Source: Vibrio sp. HA2012 (GTDB lineage Bacteria > Pseudomonadota > Gammaproteobacteria > Enterobacterales > Vibrionaceae). Taken from it: a DNA stretch of 64,000 nucleotides. Position 1 is the first letter of the stretch. The number at the start of each line of letters is the position of its first letter. Below the pieces are notes generated by a model that saw only the letters and a list, made by a program, of their open reading frames with translations, had not been told where the DNA came from and did not search any database. The DNA lies in contig NZ_PFXK01000001.1 in the NCBI RefSeq assembly GCF_002812955.1, forward strand, positions 434,001-498,000, written 5' to 3'. A program made the translations under genes and the position numbers. Below are positions 17,389 to 25,240 of the stretch, piece by piece.

Positions 17389-19482
17389 ATGGATATACTT
17401 GAGCAAGAATCACTTCAGGAAGCTTTGCAGGAACTTCGTCGTAGTACAGAAAGAGAACGCCGGCTGGCAGAAGAAAATCAGGCCATTCTGACTACAATCT
17501 CAGCGATTAGTAATGCCAATAACCGGCAACAAATTTTTAATGAGCTTCTGAACGTACTCAGAAAATATATCTGTTTTGATGATGCTCTCGTCTTAATGAA
17601 AACAGACAGAAAAGAACCGTTTTCAACTCTTCTAAGTACAAATAATACTTATGACGGCATTTTCTGGGAAGAAGAAAGTAAGTTTACCCGAGCATTGCAA
17701 GGTGAGTGCATCCTGCTGTATGAACCCAGAAAGTTTGATGAATTCAGCCATCTTGAGGATAGCCTCCGGATGCAACTTGAAAGTGCCCTAATCATAGGGA
17801 TAAGTACGGAAATTAGTCAGTCTCTTATTATTCTAATCAGTAAAGAAAAGGGACAGATCACCATCAAGTCCAAAAATATTCTGCAGAGATTTCGTCCACT
17901 TATCGAACGGGCTGTTATCGATATTGATCATAAAGAGAGATTACAGTCTCTGGTTATGGCTCGTACAGAAGAATTATTGCAAAACAGACAACGGTTTCAC
18001 GATTTTGCCAATAGCGTCGGAGACTGGCTATGGGAAACCGACGCAGAACTTAACTTTACCTATTACGGCAATGATAATATTGATTTCCTGACCATTAAAA
18101 ATAATAACCTGAAGGATACTCTTTGTTCCTGCACCTGTGATTGTAATGTACGCAACAATCTGACTGAGATTATTGCTGCCATTGAAAACAGGGATGCTTT
18201 CAGAGAACAGGAAATATGCATTGGTAATAATAGCCAATGGCTAAGTATCAGTGGCAGAACATACTATTCAGATGGTGGTGATTTTCTTGGCTATCGAGGT
18301 TCGGCAAAAGATATTACTGCTAAAATAAAGCAATTATCTGATCTGAAGAAAGCACAACAGGAAGCTCTGGAAGCAAGCCGAGCCAAATCTGAATTTCTGG
18401 CTATGATGAGCCATGAAATAAGAACACCACTGAATACCGTTTTGGGGTTACTTGATGTTCTGCAACATGCCCCCGTCGTTCACGAGCAGCATATCTTGCA
18501 GAAAATGGAATTATCAGCAGAATTATTACTGGCTATTATCAGTGATATTCTGGATCTTTCACGTATAGAGTCCGGACATTTTTCTTTAGATAATCAACAC
18601 AGTCAGTTGAAAGAGCTTATTACCAACAGTGTTCAGCATCATCTACCATATGCACAGAAAAAACATATCTGGCTGGAAACACTGTTTACAGATGATATTC
18701 CAGACACTATCTGGATTGATCCAACCCGATTGTCACAAATTTTATTCAATCTTGTCGGTAATGCTGTCAAATTTACCGCAGAAGGAAAAGTCTGCATTCG
18801 GGTTCATCAGGAAGACATGAAGCAGTTGTATATTGAGGTTCATGATACAGGCATAGGTATAGCCCAGCATACTATCAGTACGCTTTTCCAACCGTTCAAA
18901 CAAGCTGATGGTACGATTACACGAAAATTTGGCGGTACAGGGCTCGGACTGACAATTACAAAAAAGCTCCTTGATTTAATGGGTGGCACTATCAAGGTAA
19001 ATAGCATTGAAGGGAAGGGAAGCAACTTTATCGTCACAATACCAATCATAGCCCCAAATCAATCACCATATTCTCTTCAGCAAGAAGTCCGCAATGAAAA
19101 AATAACCTCCAAACAAATTTTGGTAGCAGAAGATAATAAAACCAATCAAATGGTCATCAAACTTATGCTGAATAAACTAGGGCATAAAGTAATCCTCGCG
19201 AATAATGGTCAGGAAGCGTTGGATATACTGCTCAAGGAAGAGAAGAATATTGACCTGGTGTTTATGGATATGTCTATGCCAGTATTGGACGGTTTATCTG
19301 CAACCAGAAAAATACGTTCAGCAGGAATAACATTACCCGTTATTGCTCTAACAGCTCATGCCATGGAAACCGATAAATACGACTGTCTGGAAGCCGGTAT
19401 GAATGCATTTATAACAAAACCTATCCGAGCAAAGGAATTAGAAAAGATCATTAATACACGCTCTGGTTATTCAAACCGTTAA
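17389..19482 (+). CDS. Cytoplasmic hybrid histidine kinase partnered with the FIST protein (VpsV/NahK-like)
   Basis: 697 aa without membrane helices. An N-terminal coiled coil leads into a GAF-like region (about 30-190), then a PAS domain (about 200-312). HisKA follows with H342 in MSHEIRTPL, and HATPase with NLVGNAVKFT, DTGIGI and GTGLGLT. A receiver domain (about 575-690) carries D627 in FMDMSMPVLDG plus the conserved LTAHAM and TKPI. There is no Hpt domain, so phosphate must pass to a separate histidine phosphotransfer protein. Its only obvious input partner is the FIST protein encoded immediately upstream. Confidence 0.9.
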   Translation: MDILEQESLQEALQELRRSTERERRLAEENQAILTTISAISNANNRQQIFNELLNVLRKYICFDDALVLMKTDRKEPFSTLLSTNNTYDGIFWEEESKFTRALQGECILLYEPRKFDEFSHLEDSLRMQLESALIIGISTEISQSLIILISKEKGQITIKSKNILQRFRPLIERAVIDIDHKERLQSLVMARTEELLQNRQRFHDFANSVGDWLWETDAELNFTYYGNDNIDFLTIKNNNLKDTLCSCTCDCNVRNNLTEIIAAIENRDAFREQEICIGNNSQWLSISGRTYYSDGGDFLGYRGSAKDITAKIKQLSDLKKAQQEALEASRAKSEFLAMMSHEIRTPLNTVLGLLDVLQHAPVVHEQHILQKMELSAELLLAIISDILDLSRIESGHFSLDNQHSQLKELITNSVQHHLPYAQKKHIWLETLFTDDIPDTIWIDPTRLSQILFNLVGNAVKFTAEGKVCIRVHQEDMKQLYIEVHDTGIGIAQHTISTLFQPFKQADGTITRKFGGTGLGLTITKKLLDLMGGTIKVNSIEGKGSNFIVTIPIIAPNQSPYSLQQEVRNEKITSKQILVAEDNKTNQMVIKLMLNKLGHKVILANNGQEALDILLKEEKNIDLVFMDMSMPVLDGLSATRKIRSAGITLPVIALTAHAMETDKYDCLEAGMNAFITKPIRAKELEKIINTRSGYSNR

Positions 19483-19594
19483 CACTTAAATAGAACGAGT
19501 AATCGAATCGGAACAATTTAACTCCTAAGGCCAACAAATATAACGATAACGTTTAACAGAAAACACGAATCAAACAGACTTACCAATACAGTAA

Positions 19595-19622
19595 ATTTAA
19601 CATAATATACCTAATGCGCACT
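19595..19622 (-). other. dif: dif site: XerC/XerD chromosome dimer resolution site
   Basis: Read on the minus strand the site is AGTGCGCATTA (XerC arm, 19612-19622), central hexamer GGTATA (19606-19611) and TTATGTTAAAT (XerD arm, 19595-19605). The 11+6+11 layout and 25 of 28 bases agree with the E. coli dif sequence as I recall it; the XerD arm is identical. The differences are the first and tenth bases of the XerC arm and the first base of the centre. It lies in the 160-bp gap between two convergent genes, 344 bp from matP. Only one copy is present, and no integrated phage flanks it. Confidence 0.92.
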
Positions 19623-19642
19623 TTAAGATGAGGTGTTGGTAT

Positions 19643-19951
19643 TTAAGCTCGTTTCCTTCCTTTATGCTTGAGTCCCTGATGTGGAAATACGTTACGGATT
19701 CTTTGCTGGATCTTGTGTGGCACCGATTTGGTGAACGTTAATTTGCTACCTGAACGTGTTGAATACACTTTAATTGTGCCTGTAAACGGTGTTTTTCTGG
19801 CAATTTCTTTGCAGTTCTGTCCAAATCCCTGTGGAATGTTTCCGTAGGACTTATCTAATTCACCATCTTTAAATATCAGCCTCATCACTGGACGATCAAC
19901 GGCAACCAGCCACAAGATTAACAATGCTGCTATAGCTATGACGTAAAGCAT
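19643..19951 (-). CDS. Small membrane-anchored protein, DUF3634-like
   Basis: 102 aa. One N-terminal membrane helix (LYVIAIAALLILWLVAV) is followed by a basic cytoplasmic domain (GTIKVYSTRSGSKLTF, QQRIRNVFPHQG). It resembles the DUF3634 proteins of Vibrionaceae as I remember them; no function is known. AGGGAG lies shortly before the ATG. It is 14 bp downstream of matP and probably in the same transcript. It is the gene nearest dif on the matP side. Confidence 0.75.
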   Translation of the reverse strand: MLYVIAIAALLILWLVAVDRPVMRLIFKDGELDKSYGNIPQGFGQNCKEIARKTPFTGTIKVYSTRSGSKLTFTKSVPHKIQQRIRNVFPHQGLKHKGRKRA

Positions 19952-19965
19952 ACAAACTCCCTTTA

Positions 19966-20415
19966 TTACTCAGATAAAAGCTTACTGAGGTCTTCTTTCA
20001 GGCTACTGACCGCCAGACTGGCTTTTTCACTACGGGAAGCTTCACTAAGCAAGTATTCGATAGCATCCGATAGCGTACAGCCTAGTTCAGTGGCGCGGTT
20101 CGATAGTTTTTCCCAAACACGATAATCCAGATCAATGGATTTCTTTTTCGTATGTTGTTGCTCTGCATTAAAATGTCTTTTTCGTTTTGCCCGAATCGCT
20201 TGTTTAAGCTTATTATCCAGCTCAAAAGACATATGTTTATCAATCCATTCCAGAACTTTTACTGGTTCATATTCAAGCATTTTAAGTTGTTGAATAGCAT
20301 GGTCTACTTCACTGGTATCAATGTGCCGGGTAATAGATTCTCCATCTTTCCATTTTTTTACCAGATACTGCCATTTCCAACCACATTCGAGATTTTCAAG
20401 CTGTTGATATTTCAT
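19966..20415 (-). CDS. matP: MatP, Ter macrodomain organiser
   Basis: 149 aa. The N-terminal four-helix region (MKYQQLENLECGWKWQYL...) and the central ribbon-helix-helix (KKKSIDLDYRVWEKLSNRA, then LGCTLSDAIEYLLSEA) match MatP. It dimerises, binds matS and condenses the replication terminus, linking it to the divisome. Three perfect matS sites and dif are in this window, which agrees with its role. A one-mismatch matS lies 28 bp upstream of its start. Confidence 0.93.
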   Translation of the reverse strand: MKYQQLENLECGWKWQYLVKKWKDGESITRHIDTSEVDHAIQQLKMLEYEPVKVLEWIDKHMSFELDNKLKQAIRAKRKRHFNAEQQHTKKKSIDLDYRVWEKLSNRATELGCTLSDAIEYLLSEASRSEKASLAVSSLKEDLSKLLSE

Positions 20416-20442
20416 CGTAAGTCCCTGATTTTTTACCTTTTG

Positions 20443-20455
20443 GTGACAGCGTAAC
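20443..20455. promoter_or_regulatory. matS-like sequence in the matP promoter
   Basis: GTGACAGCGTAAC differs from matS at one base. It lies 28-40 bp upstream of the matP start codon, where MatP binding could affect its own transcription. An identical copy is found at 49155-49167 inside rsmF. Function is inferred. Confidence 0.4.
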
Positions 20456-20601
20456 CCTAACTTACTTATTGAGCAACCTGCAACTGGAAAAAATGTTAAC
20501 TATTTCTCTGTTAGACGTAGCAAGGTCTCGAAATTTACCTGTGCCCGGTAACTCTAAAGTGTATAATCAGGCTCTTTATTTCCTTTTTATATTAAATCTC
20601 A

Positions 20602-22257
20602 ATGATTCAAGAAGACTGGCGTTCCGTCACACCTCAGACAGATAGTTATCTGGAATATTTCAATAAGTTGGCGGATTACCGCTCCCTATCCTTCTTAGAT
20701 ATGCAGCCAAGGCTTCGTGCAGCATTGCTTCGCTTCGAACAGTTGAAAAACTGGACAAAAGTACTGCTAATTAACTCTCCGGATAATGCGATTTACCGAA
20801 ATGCTGTTATTAATGCGATACAAGATCCATCATTAGCAAACAAAAAACATACCGTTGTAAAAGCAGAAACGCTTGAAATAGAATCTATTCTGGGACGTTA
20901 CAAAGCAAAAGACGGTGAGGTGGTGTCTCAGTCAAAAGGACTGCTGGAAAAAGCCGATAGTGGCTATCTGGTTGTCTCTGCAAACCTGATCATGGCAAAC
21001 CCCTCTTCCTGGATGATCTTGAAATCAGCCCTTCTGGGAGAAGCATTTTCACCGATCAGTGTTGACCCTAAGCATATTGCGGACAAAACACCATCACATA
21101 AAGTAGATGTAAAGCTAATCGTCATCGGCGATCGAGAGCAAATGAGCGAACTGGACTATTTTGATTCAGACATTCAGTCCGGATTTTGCATTTTCACTGA
21201 AATTGAGCTTGATATAAAAATACACAAAGACTCCATTGAATCCTATCTTCGATATCTGAAAGGCTTGTGTGAATCATTTCGTTTGCCATTGCTGGAATGT
21301 TCAGGATTACAGCGCTTGGTTGCAGCTGGAGCCCGTGAATGTGAAGATCAAGAGTTTATGCCCTTATGTCTGCAGTGGCACAATTCTCTACTTAGTGAAG
21401 CAGCTCTGGAATCAGAGCAGAAAATGATTTCCGGTGAACATCTGAACGCTGCAATAGAAAATAAATACTACCGGGAATCCTATCTGCCCAACCGGGCAAT
21501 TGATGATATTCTCGATGGTCAGGTCTTCATTGAAACAGAAGGAGAATGTGTTGGTCAGGTCAATGGCCTAACCGTTATCGAAGTTCCGGGACATCCGGTT
21601 TCCTATGGTGAACCAGCCCGCATATCCTGTGTTATACATTTTGGTGACGGAGATATTACGGATGTTGAGCGCAAAGCCGAATTAGGTGGAAACCTGCATG
21701 CTAAAGGCATGATGATTATGCAGGCTTTTGTCAGTAGCGCTCTGGATCTGGATGAACCACTGCCCTATTCAGCATCTGTCGTTTTTGAACAGTCCTACTG
21801 TGAGGTCGATGGAGACAGTGCCTCGCTCGCTGAACTATGTTCTCTTGTCAGCGCTCTTTCTGAAGTTCCCATTAACCAGCAAATTGCGGTTACTGGTGCG
21901 GTGGATCAATTTGGCCGAGTGCAGGCTGTCGGCGGGCTGAATGAAAAAATAGAAGGCTTTTACCATGTGTGTCAGCATAAAGGACTAACAGGTAAACAAG
22001 GCGTTATCTTACCCAAAACTAACCTGAAACATCTTTCTCTGAATAATGATGTTATTGAAAGCATTCGCAGCGGAGAATTTCATATCTGGTCAGTGGAAAA
22101 TGTGGATGAAACGATAGCCCTTATTACAGGAAAGCAGTTCAGAGGAGATGATGACGACACCATTATAAGTCGAATATCTGAGCGTATTGAAAATTTTACC
22201 CGAACTGAGATGAATGAAGGACTGATTCAACGCATAAAGAACCGGTTTGTGAACTGA
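20602..22257 (+). CDS. Lon-like protease, YcbZ family
   Basis: 551 aa. The C-terminal third is a Lon-type serine protease with the Ser/Lys dyad S406 (DGDSASLAEL) and K449 (GGLNEKIEGF). The N-terminal region corresponds to the AAA-like part of YcbZ, but I find no GxxGxGK[TS] Walker A motif, so ATP use is uncertain. Substrate is unknown. It is divergent from matP and directly upstream of fabA, as in enterobacteria. Its stop codon lies inside the FadR-type operator of fabA. Confidence 0.9.
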   Translation: MIQEDWRSVTPQTDSYLEYFNKLADYRSLSFLDMQPRLRAALLRFEQLKNWTKVLLINSPDNAIYRNAVINAIQDPSLANKKHTVVKAETLEIESILGRYKAKDGEVVSQSKGLLEKADSGYLVVSANLIMANPSSWMILKSALLGEAFSPISVDPKHIADKTPSHKVDVKLIVIGDREQMSELDYFDSDIQSGFCIFTEIELDIKIHKDSIESYLRYLKGLCESFRLPLLECSGLQRLVAAGARECEDQEFMPLCLQWHNSLLSEAALESEQKMISGEHLNAAIENKYYRESYLPNRAIDDILDGQVFIETEGECVGQVNGLTVIEVPGHPVSYGEPARISCVIHFGDGDITDVERKAELGGNLHAKGMMIMQAFVSSALDLDEPLPYSASVVFEQSYCEVDGDSASLAELCSLVSALSEVPINQQIAVTGAVDQFGRVQAVGGLNEKIEGFYHVCQHKGLTGKQGVILPKTNLKHLSLNNDVIESIRSGEFHIWSVENVDETIALITGKQFRGDDDDTIISRISERIENFTRTEMNEGLIQRIKNRFVN

Positions 22258-22268
22258 TCGGACTTGAT
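22252..22268. promoter_or_regulatory. FadR-type operator of fabA
   Basis: AACTGATCGGACTTGAT agrees at 13 of 17 positions with the FadR consensus AACTGGTCGGACCAGTT. It closely follows the sequence I recall at the E. coli fabA operator. It overlaps the stop of the upstream protease gene. FadR would activate fabA from here. Confidence 0.65.
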
Positions 22269-22292
22269 TAGCATACACGTGTTCACTAACAT
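22264..22292 (+). promoter_or_regulatory. fabA core promoter
   Basis: TTGATT (22264-22269) and TAACAT (22287-22292) are separated by 17 bp. The -35 element sits in the FadR site, and the spacer is almost entirely the FabR palindrome. Confidence 0.55.
22270..22287. promoter_or_regulatory. FabR-type operator of fabA
   Basis: AGCATACACGTGTTCACT is an imperfect palindrome that closely matches the FabR box AGCGTACANGTGTNCGCT. It lies between the -35 and -10 elements, which suits repression by FabR when unsaturated acyl chains are abundant. Confidence 0.7.
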
Positions 22293-22322
22293 GCTCGTAC
22301 TAAATTCTGGAGTGATAAAATA

Positions 22323-22841
22323 ATGCAAAACAGACGTAGTTCCTATAATCGTGAAGACCTGCTAGCCTCAAGCCGAGGTGAACTGTTTGGTGAAGGTTAC
22401 CCTCAACTTCCTGCACCTAACATGCTAATGATGGATAGAGTAAACCTGATGACTGAAGACGGTGGTGAATTCGGTAAAGGTTACATTGAAGCTGAATTAG
22501 ATATTACTCCTGATCTATGGTTTTTTGACTGCCACTTCCCTGGGGATCCTGTAATGCCAGGCTGTCTGGGACTTGATGCAATGTGGCAACTGGTTGGTTT
22601 CTTCCTTGGATGGGTTGGCGGCGAAGGCAAAGGTCGAGCTTTGGGTGTAGGTGAAGTAAAATTCACCGGTCAGATCCTGCCAACCGCTAAAAAAGTTACT
22701 TATCAAATCAATATGAAGCGCGTAATTAACCGCAAACTGGTAATGGGACTGGCCGATGGCCGGGTACTGGTTGATGGTAAAGAAATCTATGTCGCTAAGG
22801 ATCTGAAAGTAGGCCTTTTTAAGGATACATCCAGCTTTTAA
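22323..22841 (+). CDS. fabA: FabA, 3-hydroxydecanoyl-ACP dehydratase/isomerase
   Basis: 172 aa. Catalytic H71 ([10 protein letters not shown]) and D85 ([10 protein letters not shown]) are present in the hot-dog fold. It dehydrates 3-hydroxyacyl-ACP and isomerises trans-2- to cis-3-decenoyl-ACP, starting unsaturated fatty acid synthesis. Length equals E. coli FabA. The promoter carries FadR- and FabR-type sites, and a hairpin terminator follows. Confidence 0.97.
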   Translation: MQNRRSSYNREDLLASSRGELFGEGYPQLPAPNMLMMDRVNLMTEDGGEFGKGYIEAELDITPDLWFFDCHFPGDPVMPGCLGLDAMWQLVGFFLGWVGGEGKGRALGVGEVKFTGQILPTAKKVTYQINMKRVINRKLVMGLADGRVLVDGKEIYVAKDLKVGLFKDTSSF

Positions 22842-22872
22842 TAAACAATTTTATTTGTACATTATTTTTAGT

Positions 22873-22901
22873 AAAGACAACTTCCGAGTTGTCTTTATTT
22901 G
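22873..22901 (+). terminator. fabA terminator
   Basis: AAAGACAACT-TCCG-AGTTGTCTTT (22873-22896) is a 10-bp perfect stem followed by ATTTG. Confidence 0.8.
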
Positions 22902-22942
22902 TAACAAAAGATTTAGTTATAGTGCGTTAAGGTGATTTTATA

Positions 22943-22968
22943 AGACCCCTTGCGGGGTCTGTTCCTTT
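22943..22968. terminator. Hairpin after rmf
   Basis: AGACCCC-TTGC-GGGGTCT (22943-22960) is a 7-bp GC-rich stem. It is followed by GTTCCTTT on the plus strand and TATAAAAT on the minus strand. It lies 36 bp after the rmf stop and probably ends that transcript. Confidence 0.6.
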
Positions 22969-22995
22969 AATCGACATTGTGTATGGGAGGGTTAA

Positions 22996-23169
22996 TTACT
23001 TATAGAGACCAGTCTGAATATCATCTCTGGCGTTACGCCATCCACCTAGCCAATACGATCTCGCATCCGTCTGCTGATAAGGGCACGCTTCCATTGAACG
23101 TCCGTTTACACCAGCTTTATAACCTTGTGACTGAGCTCGTTCTAGGCGATCACGCTTCTGTCTCTTCAT
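22996..23169 (-). CDS. rmf: RMF, ribosome modulation factor
   Basis: 57 aa from the ATG at 23169, placed there because MKRQKRDRLERAQSQGY is the exact RMF N-terminus and GAGGA lies 8 nt upstream; an in-frame codon at 23184 overlaps that site. CPYQ, SYWLGGWR and the basic composition match the family. RMF dimerises 70S ribosomes to 100S in stationary phase. It sits beside fabA as in E. coli. Confidence 0.95.
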   Translation of the reverse strand: MKRQKRDRLERAQSQGYKAGVNGRSMEACPYQQTDARSYWLGGWRNARDDIQTGLYK

Positions 23170-23283
23170 AGTGCAGTTCCTCATACAGTGAGTTGTTTTC
23201 CTAACGTACGACTATTACTTCTTGATGGAGTATTTGTTACTCCACTGTTAAGATTGCTCCAACTAAACATTTTTCTCAAGCAC

Positions 23284-23319
23284 AAAAAAAGCACAGATTC
23301 AAAATTGTGAACCTGTGCT
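23284..23319 (-). terminator. Terminator of the uup-DUF3466 operon
   Basis: On the minus strand AGCACAGGTTCA and TGAATCTGTGCT pair (23290-23301 with 23308-23319), followed by TTTTTTT. Confidence 0.8.
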
Positions 23320-23335
23320 ATTTGAAGTTTAGCAA

Positions 23336-25240
23336 TTATGCAAATTTGCGCCGAAGGCTAAAAAAGCCAAGCAACATAATGCCTATCCAGCCAAACCCTG
23401 CACCAGAGCGCGAAGTCGAACTAGAACTGCTATCAGAATCCGCCCTTTCAACAATATCTGAACTGGAAGTTCCCGAAATTGGAACCAGCTTAACCGCGAC
23501 GACTTCCTCATCACTGTCACAGGTAGCAAAGTGCGCAGTAGAATTGTATCCACCACTACACTTAAATGCCGATGCAGCAATCACACCAGCATCATTAATA
23601 TCAGCAGCGTTAAAAATGCGGTACTCATTATTATCGCTGCTGTATGTTCCACCATTGGTCAAGTCATCCAACAACCATGCCTGATTGCCGAATACCGCCA
23701 TTCGGGTAGAATCCGAGTTAGTACCATTATATGGATAGATAAACCCGCGACGACGACGTTTTTTTCCACTCTCTTCCCGGTGAGTCTCAGCATCAATCTG
23801 GCCAACAATTTCGTTGTAATTGTTAATGGCATTTACCTCACCACCAGCACCGGTAAAGAAGATACCACCGCTAAAATAGCTAGCACTAGGAGAACCCGTA
23901 CTGGCATCAGCAACAAACAAGCGGTTATTATAAGCACCGCTTTCAGCGGTTTCACGCTTTGATTCCCCGATAACCAACAGATTCTCATTAATATCTTTAG
24001 CAATACTGTTACTATAAATATAATCATCACCATCTTGCAGCTTAGCATTGGAGATAAAAACAGAACTCCATGCTTCAGGGCCAACAGCAAAACTACTGGT
24101 GGAAGCCGGATAAAAGACTGCCGCCTCCATCATAATGTTATCGTCGCTGCTATCGTATTCAGAGTTAAACCCGACCATTACAGGTAAACCATCATAGTCA
24201 TAGTCGTCACTAGCTGCAGCAAGAGCTACACCACGAATACCCGCTTCAGCTGATTCTTCATCAAGGTTAGAACTTGTTACACTGCTGTGCCAATCGACAG
24301 CCACCTCGCCAGTAAGAGAAGTACCACTGGCACTAGTAACATCCCAATAATAGGCTTTCTGGGCAAAGGCTATATTCTGGCAAGCTTCCAGCGCTGCTGG
24401 CGTACTGCTCGAAGCACAGGTATCCAGATCCCCCTCATAATCTTTATCAGAATCTGTATAATCAAAAACTGCGACGGCGGCAGAGCCAACAGCATACGTG
24501 GATCCACCATAAGTAAATGTATCGAAGGCCATCGTGCGGCCCATCGTTTCTACAATACTGCTATCCTGATACGGCAGCAGCAGTGTAGAACCATAGAACC
24601 CCCGGTTACGATAGGTCAGTGCATAATTGCCACTTAAATCAAAATAACCACTGGATGTATTACCCACAGGGGTCGTTCCAGCCAATGCATTTATGACTAT
24701 GTTTTTAGTTGAGCTTTCAGGAGATGATGTACTTCCCTGTGGATCTTCATCTGGATCCGGAGAACTGACCGAACTGGTTGTGCTCAATCCACTATCATTG
24801 ATAAATGCCGTCGCGTTTGAGGTATAGGTTCCTAGATCCCAAGCCTCACGTTCACGATAAAGCCCACCTGCGCCATCAATCCCATACCACTGATAATATG
24901 CCCAGCTTTCACAAGTGTTATAACCCAGTTCACTACCACAGTAAGTTTCCAGATCATCCTGATCCAAGATATAAAAACCATTATCGTAATTAAACGGTAC
25001 TTCCTGCTTATAAGAAAAACCCATCGTACCTTCCAGAGTATCCCCAGCCAGAAGGTAATCTGTACCTGTACCGCAATCACTGGTGAAACAACTTGTCGTT
25101 CCTGTCTGAATAGCAGAGCCATAGGCTTCAGTACCTGATGGCTGTTCAATCTCTACGACCCGATATAGCGCAGCATTAGCGTGTGTGGCAGCCATAATAA
25201 AAGTGGCTAACGCCGATAATTTAAATGTTTTACTACTCAT
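23336..25240 (-). CDS. Exported DUF3466 protein with GlyGly-CTERM sorting tail
   Basis: 634 aa. A signal peptide (about 1-23, ending ATHANA) is followed by an acidic, Ser/Thr/Tyr-rich body with repeated short motifs about genes of extracellular type. The tail is GAGFGWIGIMLLGFFSLRRK, a Gly-rich stretch, hydrophobic helix and basic end: the GlyGly-CTERM signal processed by rhombosortase and linked to type II secretion. The family is known as DUF3466 in Vibrionaceae; function unknown. Its ATG starts directly after the uup stop (no gap), so it is the second gene of that operon. Confidence 0.85.
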   Translation of the reverse strand: MSSKTFKLSALATFIMAATHANAALYRVVEIEQPSGTEAYGSAIQTGTTSCFTSDCGTGTDYLLAGDTLEGTMGFSYKQEVPFNYDNGFYILDQDDLETYCGSELGYNTCESWAYYQWYGIDGAGGLYREREAWDLGTYTSNATAFINDSGLSTTSSVSSPDPDEDPQGSTSSPESSTKNIVINALAGTTPVGNTSSGYFDLSGNYALTYRNRGFYGSTLLLPYQDSSIVETMGRTMAFDTFTYGGSTYAVGSAAVAVFDYTDSDKDYEGDLDTCASSSTPAALEACQNIAFAQKAYYWDVTSASGTSLTGEVAVDWHSSVTSSNLDEESAEAGIRGVALAAASDDYDYDGLPVMVGFNSEYDSSDDNIMMEAAVFYPASTSSFAVGPEAWSSVFISNAKLQDGDDYIYSNSIAKDINENLLVIGESKRETAESGAYNNRLFVADASTGSPSASYFSGGIFFTGAGGEVNAINNYNEIVGQIDAETHREESGKKRRRRGFIYPYNGTNSDSTRMAVFGNQAWLLDDLTNGGTYSSDNNEYRIFNAADINDAGVIAASAFKCSGGYNSTAHFATCDSDEEVVAVKLVPISGTSSSDIVERADSDSSSSSTSRSGAGFGWIGIMLLGFFSLRRKFA

